From a virus: a DNA stretch of 37,371 nt. The stretch is taken from positions 1 through 37,371 of the IMG/VR virus record IMGVR_UViG_3300011187_000025; one strand, given 5' to 3'. The position numbers and the translations under genes were made by a program. Every line of letters starts with the position of its first letter. The stretch's first letter is position 1. Positions 32,644 to 37,371 of this stretch are shown one piece after another. The notes below the pieces were generated by a model, which saw only the letters and a list, made by a program, of their open reading frames with translations, made no database searches and was not told the origin of the DNA.

Positions 32644-34107
32644 TTACAGGTAAGTTGAGACAGTGCCTGGCGTAAACGCAGTACCAAGACCTTTAACAAC
32701 GATTAGGTGGTAATAAAGATTAGCACCAAAGATATTATTAACGATACCATAACGAGTCATAAGTCCAACGCGAGGAGCGAAATCATTCGGTCCGATTGTG
32801 CGTTGCACCATGATTGGGATGTATGGGCAGTAGATAATACCTGTGTCGTAGTATTCAGAACCTTTATAACCAAGTAGAGCATACTCTACACCTTCGCCAC
32901 CGTTAGGTGTGTTGGAGTAATAGTTAGGGCTATACAGGGTAGTGTTCTGAACTTCAGTTCTAGTATCACGATAAACAGTCCAACGGCTACCAACAGTACC
33001 AACTTTAGCAATACCTACACCAGCAGTAGAAACGTTTCCGTTGACTTCAAAAACTTTGAAGTCGGGAAGCATCTCAAGTATGGAGCAAACACGAGGAGTG
33101 GCGATAACAAAGTTAGCAGCACCTCTACGGTTACGAGCAGCCATACGGCCAGATTCGATAAGTAAACGTTGATAGAAGGTAATATTCCGTTCAGCAGTCC
33201 AACGACCGTCTGCACTTACGGGACTCCATATGGAGAACCCAGCACCAGAACCAGCATTGAAGGCAGTTTGGATCATACGCATCACAACTTCGCGGTCGAT
33301 TTCGGCTTGGATCTCATACGACATTGCATTCGTAAGTTCACCATCGATATCGATGCCGTTCATGTTTTTGATGTCTTGCTCCAACTCAACAGCCCAGCGA
33401 GTGGCGAGGCGGCGAGTACCAGCTTCAACAGCAGTCTTTTCGAACTTCAACTCGATCTGAGGGATTTTACCTGTCAGTTCGTAGTTTGCAAGAAGTTCAG
33501 CAATACCTTTGTCTTGATCTGCAAAGTCCCAGTGTTCGGTGTTACCCGATAACCAAGAAGCAGAGGTTCCAGTAAAGCGAGTGTCCAGAAGTTGATAGCC
33601 GAGTTCGTCGTCGGGAAGACCAGCACCACCTGAGTAGTTGTCGGTTCCGTTACCACGAGAGGTGGAAGCGAAGGCTTTGCCGTCAACACCATCAGCACCA
33701 AGGGTATCACCTTGATAAGCATAACGGAGCGCGAAGGCTAGACCAACGGGACCACCCATTGGCTGCACACCAACGATTTCGTTGGAGATCAGTTCTGGAA
33801 AAGTACGTCTAATCATTGGAATCAGAATCTTAGGGAGACGAGCATCGCCTGTAGCGTATGCATCGGAAGCAACACCATTGTTACCAATGGAGCTTGTAGC
33901 ACCGAAAACACCGCCCGATGAGGCTGTGTTCGACTCTTCAAAGCACCATTTTTCTTGGTTTTCAAGAACCATGGCAGTTGCCTTATAGACATGCTCGTTT
34001 TGGATTTCAGGAATTGAATTACTATTGTAATCCAAAATCTTACGCCATTTATTAACGATTTTGTCGGTTCTTGTGCTATTGATGTCGATATCTGGAATTG
34101 TATTCAT
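32644..34107 (-). CDS. Major capsid protein, T4 gp23-like
   Basis: A 487-residue protein forming the head lattice. Recognisable T4-type blocks: KWRKILDY..., KILIPMIRRTFPELISNEIVGVQPMGGPVGLAFALRYAY (T4: L.R...P.LI.....VQPM.GP.G..FA.R..Y), ELEQDIKNMNGIDIDGELTNAMSYEIQAEIDREVVMRMI and FVIATPRVCSILEML. A cut by the prohead protease would be expected in the first 70 residues, probably after an Ile/Leu-x-Glu site; LENQEK or CFEES regions are candidates. It is transcribed with gp22 from upstream, since there is no TAAATA box in the 81-bp gap. GC content is higher than in its neighbours, as is usual for a highly expressed gene. Confidence 0.95.
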   Translation of the reverse strand: MNTIPDIDINSTRTDKIVNKWRKILDYNSNSIPEIQNEHVYKATAMVLENQEKWCFEESNTASSGGVFGATSSIGNNGVASDAYATGDARLPKILIPMIRRTFPELISNEIVGVQPMGGPVGLAFALRYAYQGDTLGADGVDGKAFASTSRGNGTDNYSGGAGLPDDELGYQLLDTRFTGTSASWLSGNTEHWDFADQDKGIAELLANYELTGKIPQIELKFEKTAVEAGTRRLATRWAVELEQDIKNMNGIDIDGELTNAMSYEIQAEIDREVVMRMIQTAFNAGSGAGFSIWSPVSADGRWTAERNITFYQRLLIESGRMAARNRRGAANFVIATPRVCSILEMLPDFKVFEVNGNVSTAGVGIAKVGTVGSRWTVYRDTRTEVQNTTLYSPNYYSNTPNGGEGVEYALLGYKGSEYYDTGIIYCPYIPIMVQRTIGPNDFAPRVGLMTRYGIVNNIFGANLYYHLIVVKGLGTAFTPGTVSTYL

Positions 34108-34188
34108 ATTAATTTTGACTTTCTATTCACATTGTTCAGGATCTAAAAAATTAGTCCTCATTGGTGCGGGGTGGAAACTGTTAAGTTC

Positions 34189-35061
34189 TTATCTAAATCT
34201 TACTTTTTGGAGTTCTGCGAGATAAGGATCTGATTTATCATCCTCAACTGCCTTCTTCTCTACGATAACTTCTTCTTTAACGTAGTCGGGTTTGTGTTTA
34301 CGAGTCTCAAGAGCTTCTTCCTTCAGTGTGTGGAATTGTTTCTTTTCTTGTTTGTCGTAAAGTCTTACAGTGTAATCAAAGTTTTCTTCGATGAAACTGA
34401 GTGATCTGTCACCAAGAGTCTTGGTGACGAATTTTTTCTTAGATGTAGGGAATCTAGAAGTTTTACCTTCCAAGTAGAGTCGGACATCATTCTGGTCTTT
34501 ATTCTCCTTGAGGACTCTGTTGAGTTTTTTGAGATCGGATACTTCCTTGCGGAGTCCATCAATCTCAGTCTTACCTTCAGAAATTGCAGACGAGACGGAT
34601 TCTTTCATAAGAACTGAGTCAACTGCCAACACGTTGCGGAGGTTTTCGAGAACGGCTTTAGCTGTTTTGTTTTGGACAGCAACTTTGAAATCTTCTGCGG
34701 GGATAGCTTCTGCGATGAACTCATCTATGAACACTCCAACAGATTCAACGATTTCTTTTTTGAAGCTTTTAATATCTTGATCTTGCTCTCTCTCATACTT
34801 CTTGATGATTTTGACGAGCTTTGCTGTTTTTTCTTTATCAGAATTCTCCAAAAGCTTTTTCATCTTTTTGGTTTTGTCTTTATCTAAAGAACCCACCAAG
34901 CCTTGTAATTTATTGGCATAGATTTCGTCTTGTTCTTGAAGAGCTACTTCGACTGCCAATTCCGTTTTGTTTTGGATGGCTTCTTCGATAGCGTCAAGAG
35001 TTTCGTCAGTGATGAAGTCTCTGACATCTTCGTTGAATAAATCTTTTAAATTGTTCTTCAT
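34189..35061 (-). CDS. Prohead core scaffold protein, T4 gp22-like
   Basis: A 290-residue, very charged and helical protein directly before the capsid gene, as in T4. LKDLFNEDVRDFITDETLDAIEEAIQNKTELAVEVALQEQDEIYANKL is the conserved gp22 beginning; Lys-rich coiled coil makes up the middle (TKKMKKLLENSDKEKTAKLV). The end ...DPYLAELQKVRFR is typical of these scaffolds. It assembles the core around which the capsid forms and is degraded by gp21. The TAAATA box is 5 nt before the ATG. Confidence 0.9.
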   Translation of the reverse strand: MKNNLKDLFNEDVRDFITDETLDAIEEAIQNKTELAVEVALQEQDEIYANKLQGLVGSLDKDKTKKMKKLLENSDKEKTAKLVKIIKKYEREQDQDIKSFKKEIVESVGVFIDEFIAEAIPAEDFKVAVQNKTAKAVLENLRNVLAVDSVLMKESVSSAISEGKTEIDGLRKEVSDLKKLNRVLKENKDQNDVRLYLEGKTSRFPTSKKKFVTKTLGDRSLSFIEENFDYTVRLYDKQEKKQFHTLKEEALETRKHKPDYVKEEVIVEKKAVEDDKSDPYLAELQKVRFR

Positions 35062-35066
35062 GTTAT

Positions 35067-35072
35067 TATTTA
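35067..35072 (-). promoter_or_regulatory. Late-type TAAATA box for the capsid operon
   Basis: CTAAATA on the minus strand, 5 nt before ATG 35061; it overlaps the stop of the 35070-35432 gene. Confidence 0.7.
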
Positions 35073-35432
35073 GAATAAAGGCTTATCAATTTCTTTATTA
35101 ATTCTCGTTTTTATCTTAGAATTGATTGTGTCCTTCAAATATTTATCCGCTTCCGCATGATTTTTTTGAATTATTGCTTCAATCATCTTAGAAATTTTGG
35201 TTTTTTCACTTTCAAAAATATTTTTTTGTTCTTTTCTATCATAAGAACCTTTACCTTTTTTCGTCTTATGTTTCTGTGTTGTGGGTGCGAAATGTTTACG
35301 CTCTTTCACTTTTGGAGCGTCCATTGTTATTTTCCCATCCTTTTTCATCTTTTTGGATGCTTTTTCCCCATCTTCATCCGCATCAGCAGACTTAACATTT
35401 TTGGGTTTTGATTGTTTCTTCATGACTGACAT
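35070..35432 (-). CDS. Small prohead core protein (gp67/gp68-like)
   Basis: A 120-residue, very Lys-rich protein between protease and scaffold, where T4-like phages encode small core proteins. The C-terminus ISKMIEAIIQKNHAEADKYLKDTINSKIKTRINKEIDKPLF follows the pattern [LI]-x-x-A-I-x-x-K-[DN]-x-x-x-A-[DN]-x-x-[FL]....K......I......LF, which I know from such head proteins. The basic first 70 residues may contact DNA or the core. The late box lies 5 nt before ATG 35432. Confidence 0.7.
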   Translation of the reverse strand: MSVMKKQSKPKNVKSADADEDGEKASKKMKKDGKITMDAPKVKERKHFAPTTQKHKTKKGKGSYDRKEQKNIFESEKTKISKMIEAIIQKNHAEADKYLKDTINSKIKTRINKEIDKPLF

Positions 35433-35437
35433 ATCTA

Positions 35438-35443
35438 TATTTA
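35438..35443 (-). promoter_or_regulatory. Late-type TAAATA box
   Basis: ATAAATA on the minus strand, 5 nt before ATG 35432, immediately after the gp21 gene end. Confidence 0.65.
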
Positions 35444-36109
35444 TTATATTCTATTAATAAATTTAATTACTTGCGCTCTCAAATAGTTATCAATTTCCTT
35501 TTTCGGAAGAGTTTTTATAGATTTTTCGAAATCTTCGTATATTTCTTCGAATCTCCCATTATCTTCAACAACAAAAGATTTGGATTCAAGAATCCCGTTT
35601 ACGAATGCCTTTGGATAAGATGGATCCGCAACAGCATCGATTGCCACTAGGTGCATATTTTGAACTAGATTGTAATCAGTATCTTCTTGAAGAGATCCCA
35701 AAGCTCTGGTTGACATACCAACCTTTACTCCATCATTGATCAATGATCTAAGGATTTGTCCACAAGGTGTTGATAGAACTTTTGATTTACCGTGGAACCC
35801 ATCATCCACTTCGTATAGTTCGGTAACTAAGTGACAGGCACGTTCTAAATTTACGTCTGGGCTGGTGGGGTGGTTTAATTCTCCCATAGCCCTACCAGGG
35901 GTGACCATTTCCTCCATGTATCGTTGAACCTCTTGTCTGGTGTCATCCAAGCCATACATTCTTTTATTTTTATTGACTTGGTTACAACCTATGAAAGGTC
36001 CTTTAACATAAAGTGCCGATTCACTGTTTCTATTACTTTGTTCCTCAACGATTTCGAAGTCATCAAGAACATCAGGATTTTCTGCGATCAATTTAAGCTT
36101 AGTTCTCAT
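35444..36109 (-). CDS. Prohead maturation protease, T4 gp21-like
   Basis: A 221-residue serine protease that degrades the core and trims capsid proteins. KGPFIGCNQVNKNKRMYGLD opens the domain; MGELNHP has His80, and GMSTRALGSL has the nucleophile Ser133. HLVAIDAVADPSYPKAFVNGILES follows, with the conserved D-x-V-x-x-P-S that completes the fold. This is the herpesvirus-protease-like fold of T4 gp21. Its TAAATA box (36128-36133) is 18 nt before the ATG, so this gene has a short leader. Confidence 0.93.
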   Translation of the reverse strand: MRTKLKLIAENPDVLDDFEIVEEQSNRNSESALYVKGPFIGCNQVNKNKRMYGLDDTRQEVQRYMEEMVTPGRAMGELNHPTSPDVNLERACHLVTELYEVDDGFHGKSKVLSTPCGQILRSLINDGVKVGMSTRALGSLQEDTDYNLVQNMHLVAIDAVADPSYPKAFVNGILESKSFVVEDNGRFEEIYEDFEKSIKTLPKKEIDNYLRAQVIKFINRI

Positions 36110-36127
36110 ATATTGTCTTTGTTATAG

Positions 36128-36133
36128 TATTTA
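36128..36133 (-). promoter_or_regulatory. Late-type TAAATA box
   Basis: CTAAATA on the minus strand, 18 nt before ATG 36109; the TAA of the endonuclease remnant (36133-36131) forms part of it. Confidence 0.6.
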
Positions 36134-36222
36134 GTGGATTTGTTTATATTTCCAGTGATATCCACCAGAAGTTTCATAATCACCCCTACACGCTCTGGAT
36201 ATATCAGGAATTAAGTTCCTTT
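36131..36222 (-). pseudogene. Vestigial C-terminus of a homing endonuclease (IENR1-type)
   Basis: In the frame shifted by one from the gp4 end, the minus strand reads QKRNLIPDISRACRGDYETS then GGYHWKYKQIH and TAA (36133-36131). D-I-S-R-A-C-x-G-x-x-x-[TS]-x-G-G-Y-x-W-x-[YF] is the DNA-binding IENR1/NUMOD motif found at the ends of phage HNH and GIY-YIG homing endonucleases. No catalytic part remains; the frame is closed upstream at the gp4 end. Confidence 0.7.
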
Positions 36223-36659
36223 TCTGTTATAATAATAAACTCCATACCCGCTCTTTTGGCATATTTCTTAGCACTTTCCCATTTATCGCAGTTGTTTTTG
36301 TATTGAATCTTTTCATATAGAAGGTTGGATTTCTTCTTTCTTTTACTCTCCTTTGGGACTTGTGTCTGTTTGAATGGTTTTATTTCCACCAGATATCGTT
36401 TGATATCATTCCCCTCTTTGATCATCACGAAGTTATCGATATAATACAACCTATTCTTTTTCTTGAGAGTATCGTAATATGGGATCTTAACATTTTCCGA
36501 TCCCCATTTGATAACATTGGGATTATTATCACAAAACCGAAAGAACTTTAATTCCATACCAGACCTAAAAATAGCCTCGGTTCCAAGAAATTTATCCTGA
36601 TTTATAGGGACATATTTCCCTTGTTTAAATCTTTTATCTCTTTTTAAGGGTAATGTCAC
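36204..36659 (-). CDS. Head completion nuclease, T4 gp4 (gp50)-like
   Basis: A 151-residue protein starting with GTG. GKYVPINQDKFLGTEAIFRSGMELKFFRFCDNNPNVIKWGSENVKIPYYDTLKKKNRLYYIDNFV...YLVEIKPFKQT follows the T4 gp4 pattern: Y-R-S-x-[WM]-E, then W-x-S-E-x-[IV]-x-I-P-Y, then D-[FN]-x, then E-I-K-P. These are the E...D...ExK elements of a TnsA/PD-(D/E)xK nuclease fold. In T4 the protein finishes the head after packaging. It is placed upstream of gp21 instead of with tail genes. The late box lies 8 nt before the start. Confidence 0.88.
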   Translation of the reverse strand: MTLPLKRDKRFKQGKYVPINQDKFLGTEAIFRSGMELKFFRFCDNNPNVIKWGSENVKIPYYDTLKKKNRLYYIDNFVMIKEGNDIKRYLVEIKPFKQTQVPKESKRKKKSNLLYEKIQYKNNCDKWESAKKYAKRAGMEFIIITEKELNS

Positions 36660-36667
36660 TACCCCAT

Positions 36668-36673
36668 TATTTA
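36668..36673 (-). promoter_or_regulatory. Late-type TAAATA box
   Basis: GTAAATA on the minus strand, 8 nt before GTG 36659. Confidence 0.55.
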
Positions 36674-36691
36674 CCCATCGTTGTTGAGAAA

Positions 36692-36723
36692 GCCCACAAG
36701 TCTTTAGCTTGTGGGTAGTTCAC
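36692..36723 (+). repeat. IS200/IS605-like right-end hairpin, copy 2 (perfect)
   Basis: CCCACAAG-TCTTTAG-CTTGTGGG, a perfect 8-bp hairpin, then TAGTTCAC. On the minus strand it abuts the stop codon of the gene 36720-37337. No transposase or TnpB gene is next to it. Confidence 0.65.
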
Positions 36724-37337
36724 TCAACATTCGTCTGTGTGGTAGATTTAATCACATCAAAACTTTTAGTATTCAAAGCTGGGAGTGTCGATGTGAGATA
36801 ATCAATTTCCATACTTTGGAATCCACCACTCTCGATATATGATATTAGTTCGATTAGAGATGGGTTCTTTTTGAGGAGAAATGATAAACCAGAATAGTCG
36901 AAGGCTACAAAATTTTTCGATACAATATCCCCCACGGGATAAAGGAAAGGTTTTAATTCGACCCTGATAGTATCGGACGTTGGACCATCACTAAACTTAA
37001 CTAATTTATTCACCAAACTAGAAATTTCTTGCATTGATTTGGGAGCAGCTACTCTAGCATATTTCACAATGTTAGCGGCTTGGGAGGGTGTTGCTTTTAT
37101 TGCTGCGGCTACAATTTTATATACCCCGAGTGTATCGGCTCTAGTGTCTCTAATGGCTTTATATACAATATATCCTGCCTTACTTTTATTTGCTTCGACA
37201 TCTTTTTCAACCTTCTTTATGACAGACTCCCCAACCCCTTTGGTGAAAGGTGTATTGTTTTCTAAATTTTGGGAAAATGAAGGGGTTGCTATGAAAATAG
37301 CAAAAGCTATAATTGGGAATATAAACAAGTTTTTCAT
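36720..37337 (-). CDS. Secreted hypothetical protein
   Basis: A 205-residue protein with a signal peptide (MKNLFIFPIIAFAIFIATPS, cleavage near FSQ). The mature part is mainly helical (KKVEKDVEANKSKAGYIVYKAIRDTRADTLGVYKIVAAAIKATPSQAANIVKYA...); no domain recognised. Helix-rich segments with IV..A...AP.....I..LV resemble repeated four-helix units in secreted Verrucomicrobial proteins, but this is a weak impression. Two TAAATA boxes lie 14 and 23 nt upstream. The stop codon is supplied by the IS605-like end, and the codons before it (GTT GAG TGA) parallel ATT GAG TGA at 11350. Confidence 0.65.
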   Translation of the reverse strand: MKNLFIFPIIAFAIFIATPSFSQNLENNTPFTKGVGESVIKKVEKDVEANKSKAGYIVYKAIRDTRADTLGVYKIVAAAIKATPSQAANIVKYARVAAPKSMQEISSLVNKLVKFSDGPTSDTIRVELKPFLYPVGDIVSKNFVAFDYSGLSFLLKKNPSLIELISYIESGGFQSMEIDYLTSTLPALNTKSFDVIKSTTQTNVE

Positions 37338-37371
37338 AATATTATCTCTTATATTTAGTATATTTAGAATA

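Overview
This window is part of a previously unfamiliar T4-like (contractile-tailed, myovirus-type) bacteriophage genome. The evidence is a T4-type head module on the minus strand (head-completion nuclease gp4, prohead protease gp21, a small prohead core protein, scaffold gp22, major capsid protein gp23), gp5-like baseplate hub proteins, a lysis cassette, class I ribonucleotide reductase, dCMP deaminase, nine tRNA genes and a CCA-adding enzyme. The likely host is a Verrucomicrobium or a close PVC-group relative. The phage carries two secreted proteins with PEP-CTERM sorting tails (VPEP/IPEP, hydrophobic segment, basic end), a secreted protein of a type I associate with Verrucomicrobia, and a membrane-anchored squalene-cyclase/prenyltransferase-type toroid protein of the PVC kind. 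Host assignment is inference.

Layout. 1-2360 (+): small, mostly unrecognised genes, most of them directly behind one of eight near-identical copies of a 19-bp promoter motif. 2360-2720: no gene; three tandem terminators, two G-tract blocks and a 12-bp inverted repeat. 2750-4610: a broken small gene and a large PcfJ-like protein. 4615-5715 (-) and 5853-9553 (+): runs of short overlapping accessory genes, including a HAD phosphatase and a deoxyribosyltransferase-like protein. 7548-13214 contains the host-like secreted cargo. 11427-15251: tRNA region with a candidate amber suppressor, an initiator-like tRNA-Met and a nuclease-like gene. 15309-19938: dCMP deaminase, late proteins, CCA-adding enzyme and a kinase-like protein. 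19947-22042 (-): DNA methyltransferase and small genes. 22103-24005 (+): lysis (unimolecular spanin, holin, endolysin). 24400-28878 (+): ClpP-like protease, NrdB, and NrdA with an intein. 28869-37337 (-): baseplate and head genes.

Expression logic. Three promoter types recur: (a) the 19-bp AATAGAATTAAGATAYAMT motif; (b) TTGACA, exactly 16 bp, then a TANNNT box; (c) TAAATA, the core of the T4 late motif TATAAATA, in front of structural and lysis genes on both strands. In all three the box commonly ends only 5-7 nt before the start codon, so transcripts would begin at or next to the AUG. This predicts widespread leaderless mRNA. The rule chooses several start codons here and reveals a 20-codon gene at 5153-5215. 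The phage also brings an initiator-like tRNA-Met.

Oddities: in-frame stops or frame breaks in at least four small genes next to a CUA-anticodon tRNA; three copies of an IS200/IS605-type right-end sequence with no transposase; a vestigial homing-endonuclease tail behind gp4; and an intein placed exactly at the catalytic cysteine of NrdA. All family assignments are from motif recognition by eye; no database search was run.
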